Made by a program: the position numbers and the translations under genes. This document shows positions 22,710 to 31,994 of a stretch of DNA of 44,112 nt, piece after piece. Source of the stretch: UBA6022 sp035704495 (GTDB lineage: Bacteria; Patescibacteriota; Saccharimonadia; Saccharimonadales; Saccharimonadaceae); NCBI GenBank assembly GCA_035704495.1, contig DASSWW010000006.1, forward strand, positions 1 to 44,112. Reading direction: 5' to 3'. Within the stretch, counting starts at the first letter, position 1. Every line of letters begins with the position of its first letter. The notes beneath the pieces were generated by a model. The model was not told the DNA's origin, ran no database searches, and was given only the letters and a program-made list of their open reading frames with translations.

Positions 22710-22946
22710 CTAAGCGCTAAAAGCTGGTAATAGCAAGCCGACTAAAATAGACAGTACGAAAATAACTGCTAGCACAACTGACGCTTCAAATAAGTTTTTA
22801 TCCAAACCGCGTCGAGTAGTATATAGTTCTCCTGAACTACCAAATCCTGCTCCCAAGCTTGCACCACGCTGTTGCAATAAAATCGCTAAAATCATCAGAA
22901 CTGATGAACCGACAGTGACAATCTGTAAAATTGTATCAATACTCAT
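22710..22946 (-). CDS. secG: preprotein translocase subunit SecG
   Basis: 78 residues, two membrane helices joined by the conserved glycine-rich loop (LLQQRGASLGAGFGSSGEL…RRG). Part of the SecYEG channel. It overlaps the upstream holin-like gene by 11 bp and is followed 11 bp later by the binding-protein gene. Confidence 0.95.
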   Translation of the reverse strand: MSIDTILQIVTVGSSVLMILAILLQQRGASLGAGFGSSGELYTTRRGLDKNLFEASVVLAVIFVLSILVGLLLPAFSA

Positions 22947-23337
22947 TATTTTTCTCCCGTTTGCGCGTATATTGTAATTCTAGCGCGCTACTTACTATAT
23001 AGTTTACCAGACTTAACACTATTCCCGTAAGGACTGAGTTCCAAAATGTCATATGAAGTCCTGGCGTCAGCATCAATGACAGATACACCATCAAACCGTT
23101 AACAATAATTGTAAATAGACCGAGGGTGAGTAGAATTGCTGGTAACGATAAAATAATAACAATCGGACGCAGGACTGCATTGATAATCGAAAAAATTAGT
23201 CCGGCAACCAGAAACACCCACACGCTAGCTGTCAGTTCGGCATCACTAAAACCGGTACCAAAAATTCGCACCGCTACCCACAATCCAAATGAATTTAATA
23301 TCCAGCGCAGGATAAACAAAGAAAATTGTTTTTTCAT
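22936..23337 (-). CDS. 4-TM membrane protein, phage holin family 4 / YvlD-like
   Basis: 133 residues, four hydrophobic helices, with VAGLIFSIINAVLRPIVIILSLPAILLTLGL, the family core (N-x-x-L+RP…LP…T-LG). Despite the family name these are chromosomal membrane proteins of unknown function, often near envelope-stress genes. Overlaps secG and starts 26 bp after pepP. Confidence 0.9.
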   Translation of the reverse strand: MKKQFSLFILRWILNSFGLWVAVRIFGTGFSDAELTASVWVFLVAGLIFSIINAVLRPIVIILSLPAILLTLGLFTIIVNGLMVYLSLMLTPGLHMTFWNSVLTGIVLSLVNYIVSSALELQYTRKREKNNEY

Positions 23338-23363
23338 AAGCTATGCATTATTGTAACGATTTT

Positions 23364-24572
23364 TTACAGATCTGTCGATAGGTGACCGCTTAGGTTGGTA
23401 TGGCCTGTCGGGGTGATCAAGATATCGTCTTCGATTCGTACCCCAATTCCCTCTTCTGGAATGTAGATCCCCGGCTCAACAGTCAGCACCATACCCGGCT
23501 GCAAAAATGCCGGCCCACCCAGGCTGTCATGCACGTCCACACCTAGACCATGACTGATGGCATGTGGAAAATATTTGCGAAAACTTGCCATATCGTCGCG
23601 ACTAGCCATCAGATCAAGGCCCATTAACGCTTCTGTCATAATAGCGTCAACATCACGTTGATATTGCTCAACCGATAGATTAGGTTGCAATAATGCAATA
23701 ATTTCTCGCTGCGCCGATTGGACCGCGTAATGTACTTGTACTTGGCGCTTGGTTGGTTCACCATACGCATATGTTCGCGTAATATCAGCGGCATATCCCG
23801 ACATGCGCACACCAATATCTAACAATATTAATTGCTGTTTTTTTAGCTTTTGACTATTTGCGGTATAGTGCAGCGTACAGGCATTTTTACCAGCAGCGAC
23901 AATTGGATCATATGCGTGCCCGCGTGCACCATGTGTGCGAAAATAATGACTAAATTCTGCTTCGATATGATATTCGTGCGTACAATCTGGCAGTTGCTTT
24001 TTCACTCGTTCAAAAGCATTAATCGTCACGTTAATTGCTTTTTTCATCGCAATAATTTCATCAGGTTGTTTAATCGCACGCAGCTGCGCCAGTTCTTTTC
24101 GACAATCCTGTACGGAATTAAATATGCGACTGACGACGTCTCGTACTGCCTTTATCGCCGGGTTGAGCGTAAAATCTAAATGTTCAGCGTGCGGCTGTTC
24201 ACCCAGTGCGTAAGCCACACTGTGTTTTTTACTCAGATCGCGCAATAAAGTCATAGCCTCGTCATGTGAAATAACTGCGTCCACTCCACTTATTTCTATT
24301 GCGTCACCTGCCCCCAGACTGCCATCAAAAATTTGATGTGATTCACTAATTTGTGGTGCTACCAGCCAACTTTTTCCTCGAGTGCCATCTATAATCAACC
24401 ACCAGTCGGCAGATTCTATTCCGGTCAACCACCAAAAGTTCGCTTCTTGCTCAAAAGCATGCGCCATATCATTACCACGTTGCATTTGCGCATATGCGGC
24501 AAACACTGCAACACCACCATGAACGCTTTGGCTAAAATTATAACGGTTTTTACGGAAAAAAGTCGACTGCAT
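23364..24572 (-). CDS. pepP: Xaa-Pro aminopeptidase (M24B)
   Basis: 402 residues: N-terminal creatinase-like domain (about 1-165) and C-terminal pita-bread domain with the dinuclear metal ligands, two aspartates in LDIGVRMSGYAADITRTY, histidine in SHGLGVDVHD, and glutamates in VEPGIYI and GVRIEDD. Removes N-terminal residues before proline, probably in the cytosol on imported peptides, which fits the oligopeptide-binding protein two genes downstream. No Shine-Dalgarno; a TACTAT box lies 8 nt before the ATG, so it may be leaderless. Confidence 0.94.
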   Translation of the reverse strand: MQSTFFRKNRYNFSQSVHGGVAVFAAYAQMQRGNDMAHAFEQEANFWWLTGIESADWWLIIDGTRGKSWLVAPQISESHQIFDGSLGAGDAIEISGVDAVISHDEAMTLLRDLSKKHSVAYALGEQPHAEHLDFTLNPAIKAVRDVVSRIFNSVQDCRKELAQLRAIKQPDEIIAMKKAINVTINAFERVKKQLPDCTHEYHIEAEFSHYFRTHGARGHAYDPIVAAGKNACTLHYTANSQKLKKQQLILLDIGVRMSGYAADITRTYAYGEPTKRQVQVHYAVQSAQREIIALLQPNLSVEQYQRDVDAIMTEALMGLDLMASRDDMASFRKYFPHAISHGLGVDVHDSLGGPAFLQPGMVLTVEPGIYIPEEGIGVRIEDDILITPTGHTNLSGHLSTDL

Positions 24573-24607
24573 CTTTACCTATAGTATCATCCGTCTGGCG
24601 CGGTCGC

Positions 24608-24979
24608 CTAGCAAGTTCCTGGCTGTGGTTCTGTATTGGTTTCTTCGATATAAAATTGTACAGACGATTCTTCGGTACTGGTAGCCTGTACGCAGTACCC
24701 ATATGCGTTACCGCTCATATAGGTAACTTGTACATTTTCGGTAGCCTCAAATGTTGACGGTATACTAAGCGGATAGGTATCGTTGAAATTACGTGCGCCT
24801 TGCATCGCAGCCGCGGCTGCATGCAAATCATTTTTAACAAGACTGGTTGCGACTTTTTCTCTCCAGGCGCCATATGAAGCAATAACAATGGTAGCCAGAA
24901 TACCAATAACAGCAATGACAACGACAAGCTCAACAATAGTAAAGCCAGTTTTAATGCCGTGTTGCTGCGGGCTGTGCAT
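24608..24979 (-). CDS. type IV prepilin-like protein
   Basis: 123 residues. Short basic leader ending in KTG, then FTIVELVVVIAVIGILATIVIASY, the class III prepilin cleavage site (G/F, with Glu+5) and hydrophobic helix. The globular part ends with two cysteines (GYCV … PGTC) that can close a C-terminal D-loop as in major pilins. No pilus assembly genes are in the window, so its secretion ATPase and peptidase are elsewhere. Own promoter at 25022-25051; pepP follows after 35 bp. Confidence 0.93.
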   Translation of the reverse strand: MHSPQQHGIKTGFTIVELVVVIAVIGILATIVIASYGAWREKVATSLVKNDLHAAAAAMQGARNFNDTYPLSIPSTFEATENVQVTYMSGNAYGYCVQATSTEESSVQFYIEETNTEPQPGTC

Positions 24980-25021
24980 TATATCCTGTTATCCTTTCTT
25001 TCAGACTACCTTGGTGCCGTC

Positions 25022-25051
25022 ACTATAGCACAAGCATCATGATACAGACAA
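25022..25051 (-). promoter_or_regulatory. promoter of the prepilin gene
   Basis: TTGTCT, 18 bp, TATAGT on the minus strand, overlapping the last codons of uvrC. Confidence 0.5.
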
Positions 25052-26629
25052 ATATCTAGCGAGTGATGCGGCTTTTGTCGGGCCGACTGCTGCAACTAAC
25101 TGGTCGACACTTGCTGATTGAACACCGCGCAAACTACCAAATGTTTTAATCAGTTTTTTGCGTGTCGATGGGCCGATGCCTGGTATATTCTCTAGGCTGC
25201 TGGCGGTTTGCTTTTGTCGTTTCAACACCGTATGATAACTAACGGCAAAACGATGTGATTCGTCGCGGATTCGTTGTAATAGCTTAATGATGTGCGAATT
25301 ATGCGGCAGATTAATCAGTGTAAAATCTTCGGTGATTGTTGTGTAGCCATCTAGTTTTTGCAGCTTGGCTTTATCTAGTGTGACTCCGCTAGCACTCGTT
25401 CCTTTCTGCGTATGAGCGGGTCCTGTCGACGCGTCCGCCCCTACCTCGCTCACGTTGTTCGACTCGGTGGGTGCTGCCCCGCGCGTCGCCACCCGCCGCA
25501 CCTCATGCTTGATGACAATCTGCTCCTCGCGCTTTGCCAACCCAATAAAAGGAATCTTTGTTTGACCGCGTTCATCACGCGCCTGCAATGCCGCGTCCAA
25601 CTGGCCTTTACCGCCATCAATCAGCACCAAATCTGGACATCCCCAAGCTTTTATATTTTTCTCGCTAAGACGCCGCGTCAAAGTTTCGTGCATATTATAA
25701 AAATCATTATTATGTTCGATACGTGTTTTAAATTTACGGTAATTTGACCGATCGCTAACGCCATTACTAAACACCACCATACTGGCGACAACATTTGTGC
25801 CGCTCATATGCGAAATGTCATAGCCTTCAATGCGAACAGGCTGTTTTTTTAGGTTCAGTAAATCACGCAAATCGCTGAGCGCTTTGTCTTTGCTAATATC
25901 CAAAAATTCTTTGTCGCCAAACATAATTCGGCGTTGCAATTCACGCAGATCATTTAATTTGTTACGTAGCGATGCCGCTGTTTCAAAATCGTGCAATTTC
26001 GCAGCGAGTTTCATATCTTTTTCAATCTCGCGGGCCAAAGCTTTACGTCCCCCTTCTAAATAGCGGATTAATTTCCGCAAGGTCGCTTTGTATTCTTCGC
26101 TGGTGGTTTCCGGTTTCGGACTTAGGCCAATATGTGTGTCCAAGTCTGGCCGCCCGCCAGTTGGCGGTTTAGTGTAGTACGGAAATACTTTGCGTAAATA
26201 TCGCAAAGCTTTTTTGACCGCAAAACCATTATGGTACGGACCAAAATACAGGGCGTTATCATCAGCTGGATTGCGCGTAAAACACACATACGGCCAGTCG
26301 CTTTTCATATCAATCCGAATAAACGTTTGTGATTTGTCGTCGCGCAGCAATATATTGTAGCGTGGCATATAGCGTTTTACCATTTCGGATTCTAAAAACA
26401 GTGCATCGATTTCGCTTTCAGTTTCGACCCAATCCGTGTCGTCAATTTCTGCTACCAGCGCTCTGGTTTTGACATCCATATCACGTGTACTTTGAAAATA
26501 TTGACGGACGCGATTTTTTAATACGGCCGCTTTGCCAACATAAATAATCTCGCCTTTTTTTGACTTATGAAAGTAAACGCCAGCCGATCGGGGCAACATT
26601 TTGAGCTTATCTTCCAGCTTTTTATTCAT
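25037..26629 (-). CDS. uvrC: excinuclease ABC subunit C
   Basis: 530 residues: GIY-YIG nuclease (12-95), UVR motif (about 195-235), RNase H-like nuclease (GYDISHMSG 269-276; LVLIDGGKGQ 334-343) and a C-terminal double HhH (ENIPGIGPSTRKKLI). It makes both incisions in nucleotide excision repair with UvrAB. Two oddities. The cysteine cluster usually found around residue 155-180 (C…IGRCLGPC type) is replaced by THIGLSPKPETTSEEY. An extra segment at about 379-420, encoded by GC-rich DNA at 25370-25495, splits the RNase H-like part. A TATAAT box ends 9 nt before the ATG and there is no Shine-Dalgarno. Confidence 0.95.
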   Translation of the reverse strand: MNKKLEDKLKMLPRSAGVYFHKSKKGEIIYVGKAAVLKNRVRQYFQSTRDMDVKTRALVAEIDDTDWVETESEIDALFLESEMVKRYMPRYNILLRDDKSQTFIRIDMKSDWPYVCFTRNPADDNALYFGPYHNGFAVKKALRYLRKVFPYYTKPPTGGRPDLDTHIGLSPKPETTSEEYKATLRKLIRYLEGGRKALAREIEKDMKLAAKLHDFETAASLRNKLNDLRELQRRIMFGDKEFLDISKDKALSDLRDLLNLKKQPVRIEGYDISHMSGTNVVASMVVFSNGVSDRSNYRKFKTRIEHNNDFYNMHETLTRRLSEKNIKAWGCPDLVLIDGGKGQLDAALQARDERGQTKIPFIGLAKREEQIVIKHEVRRVATRGAAPTESNNVSEVGADASTGPAHTQKGTSASGVTLDKAKLQKLDGYTTITEDFTLINLPHNSHIIKLLQRIRDESHRFAVSYHTVLKRQKQTASSLENIPGIGPSTRKKLIKTFGSLRGVQSASVDQLVAAVGPTKAASLARYLSVS

Positions 26630-26885
26630 CTATGGTCTATTATACCTACTTTATGACGATTTTTGGCGTATTTACCTCTTTAGTGAATCGACGCAAACTA
26701 TTGCTTTATTGTCAATAAAATGCTATAGTTAGCACCAAATACACAATCAAAACAAAATGTAGTCATCTCCCTGTTGTTCGCTTGATTCTTACCAGAAAAA
26801 AGCTTGTAGCGTCAGGTGAGACGCACATTAACAATACGGTGTGATTACATAGTTTCTATTTCGATTTTCGACCAAAGAGAAAGGC

Positions 26886-28232
26886 ATGAAAATGTCACCG
26901 TCTAATACAGTCCCTGCACAGCCTGAAGCACCGCCCACTACCGAAATGGCAATACGGAAGCGAACGCCGGCACCAGTGCCGACGCAAATCATTCCTCGTT
27001 TTGGTTGGCGCGCCGGTTTGTACCAGGACGCATACCTCGCCAATAATATTTTGGAAAAGGTAGGCGTCAAAACACAGATATCCGCACCACGACTAGACAA
27101 GCTAGACACCTTGATTCTGCTCTATTGGCAGCTTTCCGAGATGGCTCTTACTAAGAAGCGGATTGTCGCTGTCATGAATTCCAAAGGTGGATCGGGTAAA
27201 ACACCCTTTGCCACCTATTTGGCAGCAACGTTACAGCTAGCCATCAAGAAGCAGTGCGGAATAATTGACGCAAACGAAAATAACGGAACGACAGCCAGTC
27301 GTCTTGGTATCGATCGTATGCAGTACATGATGCTACGTGCTGCGCTTCTCAACCTTGTCAGTATCGATGATCTCGATAAGATGAGTACGGCGTTTGGCGC
27401 ACACAAGCAAACAGGCTTGCTGCTACTGGCATCCGATCCAGAAAAAACCAATAAGACCTTTACACTAGCACAATTCGTTGAGCTTGTTAGGACCGTTAAA
27501 AAGAACCTCCACTCGCTTGTACTCGATACCGGCAACGGTAACGCGCACCCAGCCAATGAAGGGTCTTTTCGCGAGGCTGATATTGTCGTGAATACGGCGA
27601 TAGTAGGTAACCCTGACTCGTTTGAAGGTGTTGTCACTACCCGAAGCGCTTATTACACACTCGGGTATGAAGACAAGGTACGTCGTTCTTTCATCGTAAT
27701 CAGCGGCACTCGTAAAGGAGACACGCAAGAGAAGTTTTACAAAATCCTTCAAATGCATGTCGCCAAACTAGTCACCGAAGAGTCTGCAAGTGTAACCACT
27801 GCTCGGGATAAAATGATGGATGACCTAGGCATAACCTTGGATAACATCCGACTCATTCCCTACAGTAAATACATCGATGGCAACGACTCAATGAACGCTA
27901 TTCCTCCCGTCGACCTTGACCCACAGGTCACTGGTATCGACACCTTGATTTCAGTTGCAGAACTTGCAGTCGAGATCTTTGAGGAAGAAGTACCCAGCAA
28001 AAACGACAAGAACCTAGCCAACGAAAAAGTTGACGTAGTAAAGGCGGAAAAGCAAGAACAAGAACGGCTACAAGAAGTCGCAGAATATCGCGCTAAACTC
28101 GCCGAGGACTCTTCGTTGTTTACGCCTGACGAACTTGAAGAGATCGAAAGACGTTTGCAGAGAAAAGTGAGCGACAAGCACTATGCGGATCATCCGATCA
28201 TGATTCCCGAACCTGAAACACAGGAAATGTAA
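26886..28232 (+). CDS. ParA/MinD-like ATPase with N- and C-terminal extensions
   Basis: 448 residues. The ATPase core (about 90-345) has the deviant Walker A SKGGSGKTPFA (signature lysine K100, K105) and the partner aspartate in IIDANENNGTT. The Walker B-like strand is SLVLDTGNG. Proteins with this P-loop position DNA or envelope machines by ATP-driven dimerisation. The first 90 residues are proline-rich then helical, and the last 90 form a charged helical tail (KQEQERLQEVAEYRAKLAED). There is no ParB gene or obvious parS site. GAGAAAGG precedes the ATG. It converges on the five-gene envelope operon and is probably functionally tied to it. Confidence 0.85.
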   Translation: MKMSPSNTVPAQPEAPPTTEMAIRKRTPAPVPTQIIPRFGWRAGLYQDAYLANNILEKVGVKTQISAPRLDKLDTLILLYWQLSEMALTKKRIVAVMNSKGGSGKTPFATYLAATLQLAIKKQCGIIDANENNGTTASRLGIDRMQYMMLRAALLNLVSIDDLDKMSTAFGAHKQTGLLLLASDPEKTNKTFTLAQFVELVRTVKKNLHSLVLDTGNGNAHPANEGSFREADIVVNTAIVGNPDSFEGVVTTRSAYYTLGYEDKVRRSFIVISGTRKGDTQEKFYKILQMHVAKLVTEESASVTTARDKMMDDLGITLDNIRLIPYSKYIDGNDSMNAIPPVDLDPQVTGIDTLISVAELAVEIFEEEVPSKNDKNLANEKVDVVKAEKQEQERLQEVAEYRAKLAEDSSLFTPDELEEIERRLQRKVSDKHYADHPIMIPEPETQEM

Positions 28233-28250
28233 TCATCACCGTAGCCCTAC

Positions 28251-28290
28251 GCCGGCGTTCCATTCTACCACCAATTGAATGAGCGCCGGC
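28251..28290. terminator. hairpin between the ParA-like gene and the convergent operon
   Basis: GCCGGCG…CATTC / GAATG…CGCCGGC with a 12-nt loop; strong but not followed by a T-run. A second stem TTTAATC-AAAGC-GATTAAA follows at 28304-28322. Likely a transcription end for one or both converging units. Confidence 0.5.
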
Positions 28291-28352
28291 ATCTACCCGA
28301 GATTTTAATCAAAGCGATTAAAGCATCAGGCAGATGACTATAGGGTAATAAT

Positions 28353-31300
28353 TTATTGTTTATTAATTAAATAGGCAAGTTGCTGCGGATCGATTGAAAC
28401 ACCGTTTTTGAGTACTTCGAAATGAGCGTGCGGGCCGGTAGAACAGCCAGAGTCGCCCGTTGAGCCAATCCGTTTACCGCCCTTTACTCGCTCGCCATCT
28501 TCAACAGAAATGCTGCTCATGTGTGCATAGATTGCAACATATTCGTCACCATCAATGTTCGACGTAATACGAACTTCTTTTTGTATCGGATCAGATATCG
28601 CAGCCATTGAAGCGCCTAAATTATTGAAGGCATTGATACAAAATTGCTGACCGCGAACATCAAGCTTATTCACTTCTACTTTTCCGCCAACCATCGAGTA
28701 AAAAGGCGTACCGACAGCGACTGCGTAATCTATACCTGTATGACCCGGGTACTGCGGGCTAGTCGTAGAGTTGCCAGGAACGGGCAGGTACCATTCTTTA
28801 ATCTCTTGTCGTTCGCGCGCTTCTCGCCTATCTTGCGCTTTCTCTCGTTTTTCTGCCGCGCGTTCTCTCTTTTCTTTAGCACGCTCTTTCGCTTCCTGTG
28901 CGGCTTCTTTGGCTTCTCTTATTTCCCTTTTTTGATCTTGTTTTATGTCCCCTAGTTGTTGATTATATTTTTGAGCAACTAGTTTGGCACTGGCGACACG
29001 ATCTTCCTCGTGTGCATAGACAGGATTTGGTCGTTCATAGAATATACGAACAATTCTAGCTGCTTCGGCGGCGCTGGTAGTCTTTTTCAGTTCTGCAAAC
29101 GCAGCACTTTCTTTGCCGTTTAACTCGTGTAGGATAAAGTACGCCTGGGTTTCCAAATTATCCCAAGAAGTCCCGCGTTTAGCGGCAAATGCCTGCAAAT
29201 CAGCAAAACGATCGAATGCTGGCTCATAAGAACCCCACTGCCCGATTCCTTTGCCGGGGCCACCACCAATTTGTCGCTGTTTAGGATTAAGTCCAGGTGA
29301 CTCGACCATCGTGTTACCGACGATACCGGCTGCATGCATCGGCAGTAAACCGCCATGTTTGATAAGGATTTTCATCACGATGCCACGATTTTTCCACTCA
29401 CCGTCAAGGTTAATGAGCCGATCGGCAGCTACAACAGCCTGCTCGTCTGCGCTCAGTATATTCGGTTTGGCTGGTTTCTTCTCTTGTTTTTGCTTCTTTT
29501 GTGGCTTATCAGGTTTGTCGGACTTATCTGATCTTTCAGATTTATCGGATTTATCAGGTTTATCAACTTTTGGCATTGGTATTGCGATATCGGCTGGTTC
29601 GTCATCGTCATCTTGTTCTTCAGTTATCGGATTAACGACCAGACCTTGTTCGCCCGATTCATCGTCAACCACCAGCAAAGAATCTTCTTCGGTTTCGGTA
29701 CCAGGTCGTTCCCATTCGTCGGGAGTCGTTACAACAAGACCCGCTGATCCTTCTTCGTCAATATGAAGTGTATTTTCTTCAATAGCATCCGCATCTTCGC
29801 TTTCTTTTGCCTGTGAAACTTCATCTTCAGCCTCAGTGTCGGATTCTTCAGTATCGTTTGATTCAACAACGTCTTCTTGCTGATCAACTGGTTCGAGGAT
29901 AAAACCTGCTTCACCGTACTCGTCGGTATAGACAGTATTTAGCTCAACCTTCTCTGGTTTTTTGTCGGTTTCAGTTTCCTCAGCTTGTGCGGCATCCTCT
30001 TCTGTATCAGTCTGGGTTTCAACTTCTTCTTTGTCATCCGCTTCAGCGGCGACTTCTTGTTGATCGACTGGTTCGACGACAAAACCCGCTTCACCATGTT
30101 CATCTGTATGAACAGTATTTATGTCAACTTGTTTTGACTTGTTGTCATCTTTAGCTTGTTCTGGAGTCGAATCGTCAGTTTCGGTATCTGTTTTCTCATC
30201 GACTGCATCGTTGCTGGCATCCGACGTAGCGTCGTCAGCTGCCTCTTTATTGCTTTCTGGCGCAGGCGTTTCTGATGCCTCTGGGACAGGACTTGCAATA
30301 AAACCAGGTGCGCCTGTTTCTTCGTCCTCAACCACCGTATTTTCAACAGGTTCTTCTGACTCTGCCGCATCAGCGTTTTCGTTCTGAGCGTCATTTTCCG
30401 TCTCGTTACCATCATTAGTTGGCGGATTATCGGAGTGACTATCTGGTTCGTTGACATCTAACGAGTCGGTGGGGGCGGGCGAAGGAGTAGGCGACAATAT
30501 AGGAGTATTAGATGCAGGTGTATCGATTGACTCGTTGTCATTTTCTGCGGCCTCTTTGGCTGGCTGAGCCGGCTTTTCCGACGAATCTGGTGAGGAAATA
30601 GAATCATTTTCTTCAGCTGGCGGCGTCGCTACTTCTGTTTCAGCAGGTTGATTTTGCACGCTTTTTTCTTCGCTAGTATCTGGCTTGTCTTTGGTTGCGT
30701 TTTCTTCGACTGACAAGTTGTCTTTCTCTGGTTTGGCGTCGTTTATATACTTATTTGATGGCGGCGTTACAAGCTCAACTACTTCTTCTATTTTTTCAGC
30801 TGGCGCATCTGTTTCAGATGGCGATGGTGGTGCATCTTCTTCGACAACATCGATAGGCGCAGGAACCTTTGGAGGTACTTTTGGTACTGGCGGTTTTTTT
30901 ATTAGATCAGCTTTTTTTAGTTCTGGCGTTGATTTAGGCACTTCTAAATCCTTGACCGCTTCTTCGGGCTCTACGACTTCAGTCGGCTGCGGAGCTTCAA
31001 CAGCTGGTGCTTCTTCTGGAATAATTTCCTGCGGAGCTTCGACGACATCTTTAGCTTTATCGACGACTTCTTTTTCAATAATAATCGTCTGGCTTTCGTC
31101 AGTAATATCTACCACGCTGGTAGGAGTTCCAGAATATTCGCGATTATCGGTCATCGTTTCGATTGGAGCTGCACTGGCTGCTGTTGCGGTAACGGTAGGA
31201 ATACTAATACTTGCCAATGCCCCTACGGTAATGCCGTATACTCTCAATTTTTTTCCATTTTGTTCAATAAATTCAGTTGCACGACTTTGCAGATGACTGA

Positions 31301-31970
31301 ATGTAGATTCGTGCTCGCTTACATCACCGCCATAGCCTGCCTGGTAAAACGATGCGAGTGCTTCACGCTTCTTCTGCTGCGTTGGTTTGTCTTTTACTTT
31401 ATGGACTTCGTCTAAACGTTCCTTCATCTGAATTTTTTTAAACTCATCCGCCGACACAACAGTTTCGCTAGCAGGCACCTTTAATGCATAGTGAGCAGCG
31501 AATAATGATAGTTTTGTCGCCACTGCTTGTAGCTCTTTCTTCTGATTTGGCTGAGCATTAATGACTGCTTCTTGTGCGGCAATAGCATCGTTCACCATTT
31601 TTTCTAAATCTTGTGATAGGGCATTCAGACTGAATGGAACAACTTCAATACTCGTCAGCAAATCCTGCGTCAACTTACCATTTTTGACCGTATGTTCGAT
31701 CAGTTCGGTTGTCTTTTGAGCAAAACGACGTTCAACGTTAGCAATTTCAGTATCTGCCTCTAGCGGGGGTAAATTATTTGCTATATCCTTAAAGATTTGA
31801 TCCAGCAACATAAAAAACTTAGCACGATCTTCCGGTGCACCCGTAATGTCTTCGATGGTGACGCTATCGACCAGACTCTGGACATAAGCATCCCACGCAG
31901 CAGCCTCTGACTCGATATCGTTCAGGTAGTTGCTTTCGTTTGTTCGTAGGGTGTTGCTGATTTCTGTCAT
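28353..31970 (-). CDS. membrane-tethered wall hydrolase: phage-tail lysozyme domain plus M23 endopeptidase
   Basis: 1205 residues. Order: cytoplasmic helical domain (1-240), membrane helix (243-269), a very acidic Pro/Glu/Ser/Thr region (270-835) with five short repeats (549-787) and a Lys/Asp/Ser/Pro stretch, a phage-tail-type lysozyme domain (845-1005; candidate catalytic Glu890 in GNTMVESPG), a charged coiled coil (1010-1060) and an M23 peptidase (1070-1200) with zinc ligands H1077, D1081 and H1183 and the HAH motif at 1181-1183. It should cut glycan and peptide bonds of peptidoglycan at a distance from the membrane. Last gene of a five-gene operon. A role in attacking the host wall, or in inserting an envelope machine into the cell's own wall, is inferred. 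Confidence 0.9.
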   Translation of the reverse strand: MTEISNTLRTNESNYLNDIESEAAAWDAYVQSLVDSVTIEDITGAPEDRAKFFMLLDQIFKDIANNLPPLEADTEIANVERRFAQKTTELIEHTVKNGKLTQDLLTSIEVVPFSLNALSQDLEKMVNDAIAAQEAVINAQPNQKKELQAVATKLSLFAAHYALKVPASETVVSADEFKKIQMKERLDEVHKVKDKPTQQKKREALASFYQAGYGGDVSEHESTFSHLQSRATEFIEQNGKKLRVYGITVGALASISIPTVTATAASAAPIETMTDNREYSGTPTSVVDITDESQTIIIEKEVVDKAKDVVEAPQEIIPEEAPAVEAPQPTEVVEPEEAVKDLEVPKSTPELKKADLIKKPPVPKVPPKVPAPIDVVEEDAPPSPSETDAPAEKIEEVVELVTPPSNKYINDAKPEKDNLSVEENATKDKPDTSEEKSVQNQPAETEVATPPAEENDSISSPDSSEKPAQPAKEAAENDNESIDTPASNTPILSPTPSPAPTDSLDVNEPDSHSDNPPTNDGNETENDAQNENADAAESEEPVENTVVEDEETGAPGFIASPVPEASETPAPESNKEAADDATSDASNDAVDEKTDTETDDSTPEQAKDDNKSKQVDINTVHTDEHGEAGFVVEPVDQQEVAAEADDKEEVETQTDTEEDAAQAEETETDKKPEKVELNTVYTDEYGEAGFILEPVDQQEDVVESNDTEESDTEAEDEVSQAKESEDADAIEENTLHIDEEGSAGLVVTTPDEWERPGTETEEDSLLVVDDESGEQGLVVNPITEEQDDDDEPADIAIPMPKVDKPDKSDKSERSDKSDKPDKPQKKQKQEKKPAKPNILSADEQAVVAADRLINLDGEWKNRGIVMKILIKHGGLLPMHAAGIVGNTMVESPGLNPKQRQIGGGPGKGIGQWGSYEPAFDRFADLQAFAAKRGTSWDNLETQAYFILHELNGKESAAFAELKKTTSAAEAARIVRIFYERPNPVYAHEEDRVASAKLVAQKYNQQLGDIKQDQKREIREAKEAAQEAKERAKEKRERAAEKREKAQDRREARERQEIKEWYLPVPGNSTTSPQYPGHTGIDYAVAVGTPFYSMVGGKVEVNKLDVRGQQFCINAFNNLGASMAAISDPIQKEVRITSNIDGDEYVAIYAHMSSISVEDGERVKGGKRIGSTGDSGCSTGPHAHFEVLKNGVSIDPQQLAYLINKQ

Positions 31971-31994
31971 AATAGTGCGTCTCGTGGTTAAGGT

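Noticed and set aside
29251..30460. Long open frames on both strands across the acidic stalk of the 1205-residue protein
   Set aside because: They mirror the Glu/Asp/Ser-rich codons and give low-complexity Ser/Leu/Lys peptides without start signals.
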